In this document: positions 1 through 11,669 of the stretch, one piece after another
Numbering within the stretch: position 1 is the stretch's first letter
How the letters are laid out: every line of letters starts with the position of its first letter
NCBI RefSeq assembly: GCF_000300335.1
Contig: NZ_AMRM01000011.1
Span: forward strand, 62,001-126,000
From: Nitratireductor pacificus pht-3B
Lineage (GTDB): Bacteria; Pseudomonadota; Alphaproteobacteria; Rhizobiales; Rhizobiaceae
Reading direction: 5' to 3'
Length of the DNA: 64,000 nt
The notes under the pieces: model-generated
What the model was told of the DNA's origin: nothing
The model's input: only the letters and a program-made list of their open reading frames with translations
Databases searched by the model: none
Made by a program: the position numbers and the translations under genes

Positions 1-65
1 AGAGGATCCCGACCCTTGATGTTGGGTCTTTGCTCTAATGCAAGAACAGGGCAAGGTCACGCCCG

Positions 66-2264
66 ATGACAGAAGATTCGCCCGCAAAAAGCATTCTGCC
101 CCGCGTCGTGCCGGTGATGGTGCCGATGCCGGCGGACCGACCCTATTCCTATGCCGTGCCGGACGGTGCGAAGGCCGTCCCCGGCTCGATCGTGCGCGTG
201 CCACTCGGACCGCGGGAGGTGGCGGGCATCGTCTGGGACGGTGCGGGCGAGGCGCTGTCGGCCAAGCGCCTGCGGCCGATCTCCGAGATTTTCGATTGCC
301 CGCCCGTGGCCGAGGAGATGCGCCGCTTCGTCGACTGGATCGCCGCCTACACGCTGTCGCCGCCCGGGCTGGTGGCGCGCATGCTTTTGCGCGCGCCGGC
401 GGCTTTCGACCCCGAGCCGTGGACCGAAGGCCTGCGGCTGGTCGAGGGTGCCGGCCCGGACAGGATGACGGCGGCGCGCAACCGCGTGCTGGAGATGGCC
501 GGCGACGGTCAGGCCTGGACGCGCGCCGGGCTTGCCCATGCGGCGGGCGTGTCCTCGAGCGTGATCGAGGGCCTGCGCGAACAGGGCGTGTTCGAGACCG
601 TGTCGATCCCGCCGCAGCCGGTGGTGGCGGCGCCCGATGCGGGTTTCGCCAAGGCGGAGCTGACGCCCGATCAGGAAGCGGCGGCGCTGCGGCTGCGCGA
701 AAGGGCGGGCACGGACGCCTTCAGCGTCACCCTGCTCGACGGCGTGACGGGATCGGGCAAGACAGAGGTCTATTTCGAGGCCATCGCCGCCGCGCTGGAG
801 CGCGGAAAGCAGGTGCTGATCCTCATCCCGGAAATCGCGCTGACGCAGGCCTTCCTCGAGCGGTTTCACGATCGCTTCGGCGCGAAGCCCGGCGAGTGGC
901 ATTCCGATCTCGCGCCGAAGAAGCGCGAGCGGGTCTGGCGGCAGGTGGCCGAAGGCCAGGTGCGCGTGGTCGCCGGCGCGCGCTCGGCGCTGTTCCTGCC
1001 CTTCAAGGAACTCGGCCTGATCGTCATCGACGAGGAGCACGACCCCGCCTACAAGCAGGAGGACCGCGTCTTCTACAATGCGCGCGACATGGGCGTGGTG
1101 CGCGGCCATATCGGCGATTTCCCGGTCGTGCTCGCCTCGGCCACGCCATCGCTGGAAAGCCGGGTCAACGCTAATCAGGGACGCTATGAGCGCATCGTCC
1201 TGTCGTCGCGCTTCGCCGAAGCGGCATTGCCCGATCTCGCGACCATAGACATGCGCAAGGCGCCGCCCGAGCGCGGCGGATTCCTGTCGCCGGTGCTGAT
1301 CGATGCGATGCGGAAGACGCTGGCGCGCGGCGAGCAGTCGCTTCTGTTCCTCAACCGGCGGGGCTATGCGCCGCTGACCCTGTGCCGGGTGTGTGGTCAC
1401 CGCTTCCAGTGTCCCGAGTGCTCGAGCTGGCTGGTCGAGCACCGCTTTCGCGGGCAGCTTGTCTGCCATCATTGCGGCCACAACGAGCCGCGTCCGGAAG
1501 CCTGCCCGGAATGCGGCACGCTGGACCACCTTGTTGCCTGCGGGCCGGGGGTCGAGCGCATCGCCGAGGAGGTCGACCGGCATTTCCCCGAGGCGCGCAC
1601 GATCATGCTGTCGTCCGACATGATGGGCGGCGTGAAGCGGCTGCGGCTCGAGCTGGAGGCGATCGCCAAGGGCGAGGCGGATATCATCGTCGGCACGCAG
1701 CTCGTCGCGAAGGGGCACAATTTTCCGGCGATGACGCTGGTCGGCGTCGTCGATGCCGATCTTGGGCTCGCCAATGGCGACCCGCGCGCCGCCGAACGGA
1801 CGTTCCAGCTCCTCGCGCAGGTGACGGGCCGCGCCGGGCGGACCGGCAGGAAGAGCGTAGGCCTTCTCCAGACCTATCAGCCGGAGCATCCGGTGATGCG
1901 GGCCATCGTGACCGGCGATGCGGAAGCCTTCTACGAGCGCGAGATCGCCGAGCGCGAACGCGCCGGCCTGCCGCCCTTTGGCCGGCTGGCGGGCATCATC
2001 GTGAGCGCGGCGACGCGACAGGAGGCGGAGAGCCATGCGCGGGGCCTGCGGCAGGCAGCGCCGCGCGCCACCGAGATCGACGTGCTCGGACCGGCGGAGG
2101 CGCCCCTGGCGCTGATCGCCGGACGGCATCGGTTCCGCCTGCTGGTGCAGGGCACGCGACGCGCGGACCTGCAGGGCTTCGTGCGGGCGATGCTCGAAAG
2201 GGGGCCGAAGCAGCGCGGCTCCGTCCGTGTTCAGGTGGACATCGATCCGCAGAGCTTCCTGTAA
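66..2264 (+). CDS. priA: Primosomal replication restart helicase PriA
   Basis: A 732-residue superfamily 2 DNA helicase that recognises stalled or repaired forks and reloads the replicative helicase. Walker A (GVTGSGKT) is at residues 226-233 and the DEEH box at 322-325. A cysteine-rich zinc region with paired CxxC motifs lies at about 440-490, between the helicase lobes, as in PriA. The length matches the family. The N-terminal 3'BD-like domain precedes the helicase core. The start at 66 is the first ATG followed by family-like sequence; only 65 bases of leader are in the window. Gene order priA then atpH is common in Rhizobiales. Confidence 0.97.
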   Translation: MTEDSPAKSILPRVVPVMVPMPADRPYSYAVPDGAKAVPGSIVRVPLGPREVAGIVWDGAGEALSAKRLRPISEIFDCPPVAEEMRRFVDWIAAYTLSPPGLVARMLLRAPAAFDPEPWTEGLRLVEGAGPDRMTAARNRVLEMAGDGQAWTRAGLAHAAGVSSSVIEGLREQGVFETVSIPPQPVVAAPDAGFAKAELTPDQEAAALRLRERAGTDAFSVTLLDGVTGSGKTEVYFEAIAAALERGKQVLILIPEIALTQAFLERFHDRFGAKPGEWHSDLAPKKRERVWRQVAEGQVRVVAGARSALFLPFKELGLIVIDEEHDPAYKQEDRVFYNARDMGVVRGHIGDFPVVLASATPSLESRVNANQGRYERIVLSSRFAEAALPDLATIDMRKAPPERGGFLSPVLIDAMRKTLARGEQSLLFLNRRGYAPLTLCRVCGHRFQCPECSSWLVEHRFRGQLVCHHCGHNEPRPEACPECGTLDHLVACGPGVERIAEEVDRHFPEARTIMLSSDMMGGVKRLRLELEAIAKGEADIIVGTQLVAKGHNFPAMTLVGVVDADLGLANGDPRAAERTFQLLAQVTGRAGRTGRKSVGLLQTYQPEHPVMRAIVTGDAEAFYEREIAERERAGLPPFGRLAGIIVSAATRQEAESHARGLRQAAPRATEIDVLGPAEAPLALIAGRHRFRLLVQGTRRADLQGFVRAMLERGPKQRGSVRVQVDIDPQSFL

Positions 2265-2344
2265 GGGTCTGCTTGTCCGCTGCCATGTCCGGGCTGACGA
2301 GAGTCCCCGGAGCCTGTTGTTTCTTTGAGGAAAGGTAAGAGACC

Positions 2345-2770
2345 GTGTTCAGCCATATCACCGTCGGATCAGGAGACCTGGACAGGGCCGGAGCTTTCTA
2401 CGACGCCGTTCTCCTGCCGCTCGGATTGCAGCCACGGCCTGTCACGCCGGACGGCGGGCCGCGCGCTCTGTGCTGGGTCATGCCTGACCGTTCGCTGCCA
2501 CGCTTTTATGTCTATCAGCCCTTAAATGGCGAAGCAGCCGGCGCGGGCAATGGTGCGATGGTCGCATTCTCCGCCGGCACGCCGGAGCAGGTGGACCGGG
2601 CCTATGCCGCGGGCATGGCGGCCGGCGGCAAGGACGAAGGCGCGCCCGGACCTCGACCGCGCTATGGCGAAGGCTATTACGGCGCATATCTGCGCGATCC
2701 CGATGGCAACAAGCTGCACATCGTCTGCCGCGGGGATATCGATTCAGCGGACGGTGGAGAGGCAGGGTAG
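2345..2770 (+). CDS. VOC-family (glyoxalase/dioxygenase fold) protein
   Basis: A 141-residue protein of the vicinal oxygen chelate fold, opening with the typical MFSHITVG strand and the DLDRAGAFYDAVL segment and ending in YLRDPDGNKLHIVC. The single-domain length is usual for small glyoxalase-like proteins. The GTG start at 2345 is preceded by GAGGAAAGG at a good spacing. His in the first strand and a Glu/Asp-containing last motif could bind a metal. The substrate cannot be told from sequence. It stands alone between priA and a small membrane protein. Confidence 0.85.
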   Translation: MFSHITVGSGDLDRAGAFYDAVLLPLGLQPRPVTPDGGPRALCWVMPDRSLPRFYVYQPLNGEAAGAGNGAMVAFSAGTPEQVDRAYAAGMAAGGKDEGAPGPRPRYGEGYYGAYLRDPDGNKLHIVCRGDIDSADGGEAG

Positions 2771-2837
2771 CGGGCCGTTTCTTCCTTTTCCCGCGATCCG
2801 CGTCTCGGTAGAAGGGACGCACCGCAACATCAGAAAA

Positions 2838-3245
2838 ATGGTGGATATGATGGAACTTGCTTTCCCCTGGCCGATGAGTTCCGGCGAATGGCTGGCTTGG
2901 TCGGCGGCGGCGGCGACCATCGCCTTCGGCCTGTTCGCCATGTTCATGCCGCGGCTGGCGCTGCGACTGTTTCGGCTGCAGGCTTCAGCGGAGCGCGCCG
3001 AGGTGCTGGCCGCGCCGCGCGCAGTGATCGGCGGGTTCCACGTCGGCTTCGGCCTCGCGGCGATGCTGCTGGCGCAGCCGTTCATCTATCTGGCGCTGGG
3101 CATCGCCTGGAGCGTGGCTGCTTTCGGCTGCATCATATCGCTGCTTTCCGACGGCGCGCGGGCACTCTACAGCTGGGTCTTCCTGGCGCTGTCACTGGCG
3201 CTTTCCGCGCTCCCGCTCGCCTTCGTTCTGGGTTTCGTCTCCTGA
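2838..3245 (+). CDS. Small four-helix integral membrane protein, function unknown
   Basis: A 135-residue hydrophobic protein with about four predicted membrane segments, near residues 15-35, 50-70, 75-95 and 105-130 (my reading of hydrophobicity). The ATG at 2838 starts the family-like MELAFPWP region; an open frame extends upstream but overlaps the VOC gene and looks non-coding. Size and layout resemble DUF4345-type proteins, but I cannot confirm membership. It sits just upstream of the ATP synthase operon with no sign of co-function. Confidence 0.7.
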   Translation: MVDMMELAFPWPMSSGEWLAWSAAAATIAFGLFAMFMPRLALRLFRLQASAERAEVLAAPRAVIGGFHVGFGLAAMLLAQPFIYLALGIAWSVAAFGCIISLLSDGARALYSWVFLALSLALSALPLAFVLGFVS

Positions 3246-3471
3246 CCGGACGCGAATGCACTGGATATGCGACAAAACCGCGCCTTAGAGCGCGTGTCTG
3301 CGTGTTGCGAGTCTCGGAAGCCTGTGCTAGACGGCAATCGGCTTTCAGCAAGAGGGCGCGCCCGGTGTCTTTTTGCGAGGGGAAAATATCAATCAGGTCA
3401 AAGATTTAGCCCGAGTCTCGAACTCCAGCCTCAAATCTTGTGGCCACCAAGGCGTGAGAGAAGACGATTCC

Positions 3472-4032
3472 GTGGCACAATCTGGCTCGATGATCTCCGG
3501 AATGGCAGGGCGGTATGCCGGTTCGCTTTTCGAACTCGCGCGCGATGCCAAGTCGATTTCCACCGTTGAGGCCGATCTCGGCCGCTTCGAGACACTCCTT
3601 TCCGAAAGCGCCGATCTTCAGCGCCTGATCAAGAGCCCTGTCTTCTCCGCCGACGATCAGCTGAAGGCGATCAGCGCCGTGCTCGACAAGGCCGGGATCA
3701 AGGGCCTGGTCGGCAATTTCCTGTGCGTCGTCGCGCAGAACCGGCGCCTTTTTGCCGTGCCGCAGATGATCGCCGGCTTTCGCCAGATCGCCGCGGCAGA
3801 ACGTGGCGAGGCTTCGGCCGAAGTCGTTTCGGCGCATGCGCTCACCGCTGCGCAGGAAAAGGAACTGAAGGCCGCTCTCAAGGACGTGGCCGGCAAGGAC
3901 GTTGCGATCAGCGTTTCCGTTGATCCCTCCATTCTCGGCGGGCTGGTGGTCAAGATGGGCTCGCGCCAGATCGACACATCGCTCAAAACCAAACTCAATT
4001 CGCTCAAGCTTGCACTGAAAGAGGTCGGCTGA
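3472..4032 (+). CDS. atpH: ATP synthase F1 subunit delta
   Basis: A 186-residue OSCP/delta subunit, part of the stator linking F1 to the membrane sector. The conserved [11 protein letters not shown] start region is followed by the C-terminal [20 protein letters not shown] signature. I place the start at the GTG at 3472 ([11 protein letters not shown]), which gives the standard rhizobial length; an in-frame ATG about 100 bases upstream would add a non-family tail. It is the first gene of atpHAGDC, and its stop overlaps the atpA start (TGATG), implying translational coupling. F0 genes are absent here, as expected where the two sectors are encoded apart. Confidence 0.96.
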   Translation: MAQSGSMISGMAGRYAGSLFELARDAKSISTVEADLGRFETLLSESADLQRLIKSPVFSADDQLKAISAVLDKAGIKGLVGNFLCVVAQNRRLFAVPQMIAGFRQIAAAERGEASAEVVSAHALTAAQEKELKAALKDVAGKDVAISVSVDPSILGGLVVKMGSRQIDTSLKTKLNSLKLALKEVG

Positions 4033-5561
4033 TGGACATCCGCGCAGCGGAAATTTCCGCAATTCTGAAGGATCAGATCAAGAATTTCGGCAAGGAAGCC
4101 GAAGTTTCAGAAGTTGGCCAGGTGCTCTCCGTGGGCGACGGCATCGCCCGCATCTACGGTCTGGACAATGTCCAGGCTGGTGAGATGGTGGAATTCCCCG
4201 GCGGCATCCGCGGCATGGCGCTGAACCTCGAAGTCGACAATGTCGGCGTCGTGATCTTCGGCAACGACCGCGACATCAAGGAAGGCGACACCGTCAAGCG
4301 CACGGGCGCCATCGTGGACGTGCCGGTGGGTCCGGAACTGCTCGGCCGCGTCGTCGACGCACTGGGCAACCCGATCGACGGCAAGGGCCCGATCAAGGCC
4401 AAGGAACGCCGCCGCGTCGACGTCAAGGCCCCCGGCATCATCCCCCGCAAGTCGGTGCACGAGCCGATGTCGACCGGCCTCAAGGCCATCGACGCGCTGA
4501 TCCCGATCGGCCGCGGCCAGCGCGAGCTGGTCATCGGCGACCGCCAGACCGGCAAGACCGCCATCGTCCTCGACACCTTCCTCAACCAGAAGCCGCTCAA
4601 CGACGGCAATGACGAGAGCCAGAAGCTCTACTGCGTCTATGTCGCCGTCGGCCAGAAGCGCTCCACCGTCGCCCAGCTGGTGAAGGTGCTCGAGGAGCGC
4701 GGCGCGCTCGAATACTCGATCATCGTCGCCGCCACCGCTTCCGACGCCGCGCCGATGCAGTTCATCGCGCCGTTCGCCGGCTGCGCCATGGGCGAATATT
4801 TCCGCGACAACGGCAAGCATGCCGTGATCGCCTATGACGATCTGTCCAAGCAGGCCGTCGCCTACCGCCAGATGTCGCTGCTGCTGCGTCGCCCGCCGGG
4901 CCGCGAAGCTTATCCGGGCGACGTGTTCTACCTGCATTCCCGCCTGCTCGAGCGCGCGGCGAAGATGAACGACGAGCAGGGCGCCGGTTCGCTCACCGCT
5001 CTCCCGGTCATCGAGACGCAGGCCAACGACGTGTCGGCCTACATCCCGACCAACGTGATCTCGATCACCGACGGCCAGATCTTCCTTGAGACCAACCTGT
5101 TCTTCCAGGGCATCCGTCCTGCTGTGAACGTGGGTCTGTCGGTGTCGCGCGTCGGCTCGGCCGCTCAGGTCAAGGCGATGAAGCAGGTTGCGGGCTCGAT
5201 CAAGGGCGAGCTCGCGCAGTACCGCGAAATGGCGGCCTTCGCGCAGTTCGGTTCGGACCTCGACGCCTCGACGCAGCGCCTGCTGAATCGCGGCGCGCGC
5301 CTGACGGAGCTGCTCAAGCAGCCGCAGTTCTCGCCGCTCAAGACCGAGGAGCAGGTCGCTGTCATCTTCGCCGGCGTCAACGGCTATCTCGACAAGCTGG
5401 CGCTGAAGGATGTGACCCGCTTCGAGCAGGGCCTGCTGGCGCATATGCGCGCCGAGGGCAAGGACGTGCTCGACGCGATTCGCAAGGAGAAGGCGCTTTC
5501 CGACGATCTGCGCGAGAAGCTCAAGGGCCAGATCGAAGCATTCGCCAAGAATTTCGCCTGA
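4032..5561 (+). CDS. atpA: ATP synthase F1 subunit alpha
   Basis: A 509-residue non-catalytic nucleotide-binding subunit of the F1 hexamer. The P-loop GDRQTGKT is at residues 169-176. The alpha/beta signature region ([17 protein letters not shown]) is present in the C-terminal third. Length is normal for bacterial alpha. It overlaps atpH by one base and is followed after 12 bases by atpG. Strong codon bias towards G/C in third positions fits a highly expressed gene. Confidence 0.99.
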   Translation: MDIRAAEISAILKDQIKNFGKEAEVSEVGQVLSVGDGIARIYGLDNVQAGEMVEFPGGIRGMALNLEVDNVGVVIFGNDRDIKEGDTVKRTGAIVDVPVGPELLGRVVDALGNPIDGKGPIKAKERRRVDVKAPGIIPRKSVHEPMSTGLKAIDALIPIGRGQRELVIGDRQTGKTAIVLDTFLNQKPLNDGNDESQKLYCVYVAVGQKRSTVAQLVKVLEERGALEYSIIVAATASDAAPMQFIAPFAGCAMGEYFRDNGKHAVIAYDDLSKQAVAYRQMSLLLRRPPGREAYPGDVFYLHSRLLERAAKMNDEQGAGSLTALPVIETQANDVSAYIPTNVISITDGQIFLETNLFFQGIRPAVNVGLSVSRVGSAAQVKAMKQVAGSIKGELAQYREMAAFAQFGSDLDASTQRLLNRGARLTELLKQPQFSPLKTEEQVAVIFAGVNGYLDKLALKDVTRFEQGLLAHMRAEGKDVLDAIRKEKALSDDLREKLKGQIEAFAKNFA

Positions 5562-5573
5562 GGCTGGGTATAG

Positions 5574-6452
5574 ATGGCTTCCCTCAAGGACCTTCGCAAC
5601 CGGATCGCCTCCGTCAAGGCGACGCAGAAGATCACCAAGGCGATGCAGATGGTCGCCGCGGCGAAGCTGAAGCGCGCCCAGGAGGCGGCCGAGGCCGCGC
5701 GCCCCTATTCCGAGAGGATGGGGGCGGTTCTGGCCAACATCGCCGGCGCCGTGTCGGGCAGCGATGCCCCGCCGCTGATGGCCGGCACCGGCAAGGACGA
5801 AACGCACCTGCTGGTCGTCTGCACGGCCGAGCGCGGCCTTTGCGGCGGCTTCAACAGCCAGATCGCCAAGCTGGCGCGCGAGCACATCCGTTCGCTGCTG
5901 GCCAATGGCAAGACGGTAAAGGTGCTGTGCGTCGGCAAGAAGGGCTATGACGTGCTGCGCCGCGACTACGGCCAGCACATCATCGACCGCGTCGATCTGC
6001 GTGAAGTGAAGAAAATCGGCTTCGACAATGCCCACGGCATTGCACGGCAGGTGATCGGCCTGTTCGAGAAGGGCGAGTTCGACGTCTGCACGCTGTTCTA
6101 CTCCGAGTTCCAGTCGGTGATGTCGCAGGTGCCGACGGCACAGCAGATCATCCCGGCGGCGGTTCCGGCGAGCGACGAGGCCGCGCAGGCTTCGGATGCC
6201 GCCTATGAGTACGAGCCGGAGGCGGCCGCCATCCTGGCCGATCTGATCCCGCGCAACATCGCCGTGCAGATCTTCCGCGCGCTCCTCGAGAACGCCGCCG
6301 GCGAGATGGGCGCCAAGATGACCGCGATGGACAGCGCGACGCGCAATGCGGGCGAGATGATCGACAAGCTGTCGATCACCTACAACCGCCAGCGCCAGGC
6401 GCAGATCACCAAGGAACTGATCGAGATCATTTCGGGCGCGGAAGCGCTCTAA
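5574..6452 (+). CDS. atpG: ATP synthase F1 subunit gamma
   Basis: The 292-residue central stalk subunit that rotates inside the alpha-beta hexamer. The N-terminal coiled coil ([20 protein letters not shown]) and the C-terminal helix with [19 protein letters not shown] are both hallmarks. The middle [12 protein letters not shown] segment is conserved. It lies between atpA and atpD. The short spacer after atpA suggests one transcript. Confidence 0.98.
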   Translation: MASLKDLRNRIASVKATQKITKAMQMVAAAKLKRAQEAAEAARPYSERMGAVLANIAGAVSGSDAPPLMAGTGKDETHLLVVCTAERGLCGGFNSQIAKLAREHIRSLLANGKTVKVLCVGKKGYDVLRRDYGQHIIDRVDLREVKKIGFDNAHGIARQVIGLFEKGEFDVCTLFYSEFQSVMSQVPTAQQIIPAAVPASDEAAQASDAAYEYEPEAAAILADLIPRNIAVQIFRALLENAAGEMGAKMTAMDSATRNAGEMIDKLSITYNRQRQAQITKELIEIISGAEAL

Positions 6453-8105
<1,653 letters not shown>

Positions 8106-8110
8106 TTCAG

Positions 8111-8206
8111 AGCGACCAGCGACTAGCGAATAGGGAGTAGCGAATAGGGATTGTCAGAGCGGCCGGTTGCGAATGTCCATTCGCTATTCGCTATTCGCTA
8201 TTCGCT
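8111..8206. repeat. Inverted repeat built of 7-base units between atpD and atpC
   Basis: The left arm (8111-8152) reads as six consecutive heptamers of the AGCGAAT type: AGCGACC, AGCGACT, AGCGAAT, AGGGAGT, AGCGAAT, AGGGATT. The right arm (8179-8206) is four perfect tandem copies of the complement ATTCGCT. The arms can pair into a long hairpin ending about 9 bases before the atpC start codon. Similar CTATTCGC repeats are, from memory, scattered in some rhizobial genomes. Seen directly; any role (attenuation, mRNA stability, translation of atpC) is inference. Confidence 0.85.
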
Positions 8207-8214
8207 AAAGAAAC

Positions 8215-8622
8215 ATGGCTACTGCTTTCAAATTCGATCTGGTCTCCCCCGAGCGGCTTCTCGTTTCGCAGGACGTCGCATCGGTCGTCATTCCCGGCAC
8301 CGAGGGTGAGATGACCGTGATGGCCGATCACGCGCCGACCATGACCAGCATCAAGCCGGGCGTGATCACCGTGAATGCCGCCACCGGCGGGGCCGAGCGC
8401 TATGTGGTGTTCGGCGGGTTCGCCGACATCCTGCCGGAAGGCTGCACCGTGCTGGCCGAATCGGCCGTCCATGTGGACGAGATCAATCGCGAGGATCTGG
8501 CGCGCCGCATCCAGGAAGCGCGCGAGGACGTGGCGGACGCGCAGGATCACGAGACCCGCACCAAGGCGGAAGAGTTCCTTGCCCAGCTCACTACGCTGGA
8601 AGGTGCGATCCTGCCCGCATAA
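8215..8622 (+). CDS. atpC: ATP synthase F1 subunit epsilon
   Basis: A 135-residue epsilon subunit: N-terminal beta sandwich (FDLVSPERLLVSQDVASVVI, PGTEGEMTVMADHAP) and C-terminal helical hairpin (INREDLARRIQEAREDV). It couples rotation and inhibits ATP hydrolysis. Last gene of atpHAGDC, followed by a strong terminator. No clear Shine-Dalgarno precedes the ATG, and the heptamer hairpin ends immediately upstream, so translation may depend on that structure. Confidence 0.97.
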   Translation: MATAFKFDLVSPERLLVSQDVASVVIPGTEGEMTVMADHAPTMTSIKPGVITVNAATGGAERYVVFGGFADILPEGCTVLAESAVHVDEINREDLARRIQEAREDVADAQDHETRTKAEEFLAQLTTLEGAILPA

Positions 8623-8659
8623 CGATCGGGGACGACGCACTTCACATGGTGCGAAAACG

Positions 8660-8684
8660 GCCGGGCTTGCGCCCGGCTTTTTTG
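8660..8684 (+). terminator. Rho-independent terminator of the atp operon
   Basis: Perfect 7-base stem GCCGGGC/GCCCGGC with a TTGC loop followed by seven T residues, 38 bases after the atpC stop. It separates the atp operon from the M23 peptidase gene. Confidence 0.92.
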
Positions 8685-8720
8685 TTAGCCTCCGTCCGGC
8701 GAACCTCAGGAGCGGGCGAA

Positions 8721-9728
8721 ATGATCATGCGGAAGCTCATAGGAATTCTGGTCTGCCTGAGTGCGATCGCGACCGGGATCGCGAGCGCCGGCGCGGAAGA
8801 CCCGGATGCGGACACGTTGCGGCTCGGGCGGCACTTCACCGAGCTGTTCCAGAAGGGCGCGGTCGAGGATGTGTGGCAGCGCATGTCGGAGGAGATGCAG
8901 AGCGCGCTCGGCGGCCTCGACAAGCTCAGGGCATTTCAGGTCTCCGTCAGCGCGATGTCCGGCCCGCAGGCCGGGATTCTGGACGAAGCGACCGAGCGTC
9001 GCGACGGGTTGAGGACCTATCGGCGGCGCGCGGCGCACCGTAACGGAGCAAGCCTGCTCTGGCAGTGGAGCTTTGGCGACGACGACCGCATCGAGGGGTT
9101 CTTCGTGCGTGCCGTACCAGAAGAAGCGGAATCGGCGCATCTCGCCTATCAGACCCGGGCCGCGCTGCGGCTGCCGTTCGACGGGCGCTGGTATGTCTTC
9201 TGGGGCGGGCGCACGCTGGAACAGAACTACCACGCGGAGAACGAGGCCCAGCGTTTCGCCTATGACTTCGTCGTCCGGGAGAACGGAAAGACCCATACCG
9301 GAGATGGCGCTTCGCTCGAGAACTATCACTGCTGGGACCGGCCGATCCTGGCGCCTGCGGACGGAACGGTGGTCTCGCGCATCGATGGCCTGCCGGACCA
9401 GCCGATCGGTCAGACGGATACCGAACACCCGGCCGGCAATCACGTGGTGCTCGATCTGGGAGACGGCGAGTTCGTCTTTCTCGCGCATCTGCGCCGTGGC
9501 ACGGTGACGGTCGGGGTGGGGGACCGGGTTGAAAGCGGCGAAGAGATCGGCCGCTGCGGCAACAGTGGCAACACGTCGGAACCGCATCTTCACATGCACA
9601 TGCAGACCACGCCGGATCTCCATGCCGGCGAGGGATTGCCGGCGCAGTTCCAGGACTATCTGGCAGACGGAGTGCGGCAGGCGCGGGGCGAGCCCGTGCG
9701 CGGGCAGACGGTAGGCGTGGAGAACTGA
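8721..9728 (+). CDS. Secreted M23-family (LytM) metallopeptidase
   Basis: A 335-residue protein with a signal peptide (MIMRKLIGILVCLSAIATG, cleavage near SAGA) and a C-terminal M23 peptidase domain. The zinc-ligand motifs are visible as NYHAENEAQRFAYDF (H and D ligands) and HLHMHMQ near the end, so it is probably catalytically active on peptidoglycan cross-links or a secreted target. The ATG at 8721 follows CAGGAGCGGG; frames opening earlier run through the atp terminator. The N-terminal domain (residues about 25-130) resembles DUF3887-type helical regions, which I cannot confirm. It is transcribed alone. Confidence 0.85.
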   Translation: MIMRKLIGILVCLSAIATGIASAGAEDPDADTLRLGRHFTELFQKGAVEDVWQRMSEEMQSALGGLDKLRAFQVSVSAMSGPQAGILDEATERRDGLRTYRRRAAHRNGASLLWQWSFGDDDRIEGFFVRAVPEEAESAHLAYQTRAALRLPFDGRWYVFWGGRTLEQNYHAENEAQRFAYDFVVRENGKTHTGDGASLENYHCWDRPILAPADGTVVSRIDGLPDQPIGQTDTEHPAGNHVVLDLGDGEFVFLAHLRRGTVTVGVGDRVESGEEIGRCGNSGNTSEPHLHMHMQTTPDLHAGEGLPAQFQDYLADGVRQARGEPVRGQTVGVEN

Positions 9729-9801
9729 CAAGAGGGCCGCTTCGGTGGCCCGCTCATTTGTGCGGGCCTCGGGTGTTCCACCCGAGCGACTGCATCAACG
9801 C

Positions 9802-9853
9802 GGAAAAACAAAGAGATAGGATCCCTTCAACGTTTCTGTGAAACGGTGAAGGG
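9802..9853. repeat. Rhizobial intergenic (RIME-like) repeat fragment
   Basis: GGAAAAACAAAGAGATA (9802-9818) is repeated exactly at 26621-26637. It is followed by an imperfect hairpin (CCCTTCAACGTTTC at 9823-9836 against GAAACGGTGAAGGG at 9840-9853, one mismatch). The element abuts the rppH stop codon and may act as its 3' end. Assignment to the RIME class rests on resemblance. Confidence 0.55.
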
Positions 9854-9855
9854 GT

Positions 9856-10371
9856 CTAAGGCACCAGATGCCTGAAGGCCGCGACGACGCTGTCGTAGAC
9901 CGGGCGCTTGAACGGCACGATGAGTTCCGGCAACTCGGTCATGGGCTTCCATTCCCAGGCGTCGAACTCGGCCTCGTGCCCGCCGGGCGGCGGATTGATG
10001 GCGATCTCGCTGTCGGCGCCCTCGAAGCGGAAGGCGAACCACTTCTGCTTCTGGCCGCGATACTTGCCCTTCAGCGCCACGCCGACCAGATGCTCCGGCA
10101 GTTCGTAGGTGATCCAGTCCGGCGTCTCGGCAAGCAGCGACACCGACTTGATGCCGGTCTCCTCATAGAGTTCGCGATAGGCCGCCTCGCGCGGATCCTC
10201 ACCCTTGTCGATGCCGCCCTGGGGCATCTGCCAGAGGCGGGTGGCGCCGGACAGTTCGTCCGTGCGGTCCTGCACGATGCGCCGGCCGGCCCAGGCGAGG
10301 CCGTCGCCGTTCAGCACCATGATCCCGACGCAGGGGCGATAGGGGAGTGTACGGGAGGAGGTATTCGTCAT
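9856..10371 (-). CDS. rppH: RNA pyrophosphohydrolase (Nudix)
   Basis: A 171-residue Nudix hydrolase. The Nudix box [17 protein letters not shown] continues into YEETG, and the [12 protein letters not shown] start and KWFAFRFEG motif are typical of RppH, which removes pyrophosphate from 5' triphosphate RNA and starts mRNA decay. I choose the ATG at 10371 ([12 protein letters not shown]), preceded by AAGGG; an alternative ATG at 10383 overlaps the upstream stop as ATGA and would add four residues. It is last in the leftward run after the deacetylase gene. Confidence 0.95.
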   Translation of the reverse strand: MTNTSSRTLPYRPCVGIMVLNGDGLAWAGRRIVQDRTDELSGATRLWQMPQGGIDKGEDPREAAYRELYEETGIKSVSLLAETPDWITYELPEHLVGVALKGKYRGQKQKWFAFRFEGADSEIAINPPPGGHEAEFDAWEWKPMTELPELIVPFKRPVYDSVVAAFRHLVP

Positions 10372-10379
10372 GGCGCCCT

Positions 10380-11567
10380 TCATCTGGCTTCGGGGTCGAC
10401 GGCCACGGCCGACACCGGTACGAGTTCTATGCCGCGCGCCGTGACCTCTCTGGCCCATCCCGCAACCGTGTCGATCGTCTCGTCGAAGGCCGAGCCTGTG
10501 CCCAACGCGTATCCCCTGGCGCGGGCGATGCGCTCCAGCTCGTCGAGCCTCTTGAGGATTTCAGCAGGCACGGGCGTCCGCCGGTCGCCCGTCGGATCGA
10601 TCAGGGCGTCTGCCGCCGCAAAGGGCACGCCCTTCTGCAGCGCCATCGCCTCCGCGACGCTGCGCGCCGACGTGCCGTCATCGACATACATCAGGCCGCG
10701 CGCGCCGATTTCCGACATGACCGGCGTCATGTGCCCGGCGTCGGCGGTGAAGCGCGCGCCCATATAGTTCATCACGCCGGTGTAGTTGGTGATGCGCGCC
10801 AGCGCCCAGCGCAGGCGGTGCAGGTTCTCGTCCTCGCTGGTGCCGACGGTCAGCGTGTTGCGTCCGGGATTCTCGTTCGGATAGCCGAACGGTTCCATCG
10901 GCACCTGGAGGATCACCTCGTGGCCCGCGCGCCGCGCCGTCTGCATCCAGCGGGACAGGCTGTTGCCGCCCGGCGCGAAGGCCAGCGTGATCTCCGGCCG
11001 GAGCGCGTCGATGGCGCGCTGCGTCGCCGTCTGCGACAGCCCGAGGCCGCCGATGATGATGGCGATGCGCGCGCCGCGCGTGCCCGACCACGCCCGGGCA
11101 TAGGCGTCGAACGGCCGCCGCCCGCCGGGTTCGCGCACCGGGAGGGGGCCGGATTCGGACTCCTCGATCAAGGCGCGGTCCGGCAGATGGGCGAGGCGCG
11201 GATGCTGGCCGATGGCCGAAGGATCGCGGATCACGATGACGCCCTCGCCACTGTCATCCTCATCCGGATTGACGCGGACAATGGAAGCGCTCGGGGCTCC
11301 CTGGGGCCTGGCATCGGGGGAAGGGGCCGGCTGGCTGGCGATCGCGTCCGGGGCTGGCTCGACCGGTTCGGAAACGGCGACCTGCACCGGGACGCGGAAC
11401 CCGCGGTCGCGCAGGGATATGGCGGCCGATGTGCCGAGAATGGCGATGGCGGCAAGCGCGACAAGCACACGCTCGGCGGTCAGGACGCCGCCGCGGCGCG
11501 CCTTTGCCGGGCTCGCGTCCTTCCCCAGAGGGCGGTCTATGTCCCTGTTGCCTGTGATCTTAGCCAC
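10380..11567 (-). CDS. Divergent polysaccharide deacetylase family protein
   Basis: A 395-residue protein with an N-terminal membrane anchor ([20 protein letters not shown]), a proline/alanine-rich linker and a C-terminal deacetylase-2-type barrel ([53 protein letters not shown]). It is probably periplasmic. The divergent family often lies beside ctpA and envC and is thought to act on the cell envelope; its exact substrate is unknown. I favour the GTG at 11567 ([15 protein letters not shown]), matching family N-termini, over an ATG at 11621. Confidence 0.88.
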   Translation of the reverse strand: MAKITGNRDIDRPLGKDASPAKARRGGVLTAERVLVALAAIAILGTSAAISLRDRGFRVPVQVAVSEPVEPAPDAIASQPAPSPDARPQGAPSASIVRVNPDEDDSGEGVIVIRDPSAIGQHPRLAHLPDRALIEESESGPLPVREPGGRRPFDAYARAWSGTRGARIAIIIGGLGLSQTATQRAIDALRPEITLAFAPGGNSLSRWMQTARRAGHEVILQVPMEPFGYPNENPGRNTLTVGTSEDENLHRLRWALARITNYTGVMNYMGARFTADAGHMTPVMSEIGARGLMYVDDGTSARSVAEAMALQKGVPFAAADALIDPTGDRRTPVPAEILKRLDELERIARARGYALGTGSAFDETIDTVAGWAREVTARGIELVPVSAVAVDPEAR

Positions 11568-11669
11568 CCCGACGATCCATCTGCGACCATAGCACGGGTC
11601 ACCATCCTGGAACCGCGCCATGACGCCGCGATGTCGCCGCCGGCCGGAAAAGCCGGCAGCGCATCACTC

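Noticed and set aside
57-2129. Long open frame on the minus strand opposite priA
   Set aside because: It mirrors priA in a G+C-rich genome where antisense stops are rare; composition is Arg/His/Gly-rich and no domain is recognisable.
9734-9769. Hairpins after the M23 peptidase gene (GGGCCGC-TTCG-GTGGCCC and GCCCGC...GCGGGC)
   Set aside because: Stable stems but without a following T run, so not called a terminator.
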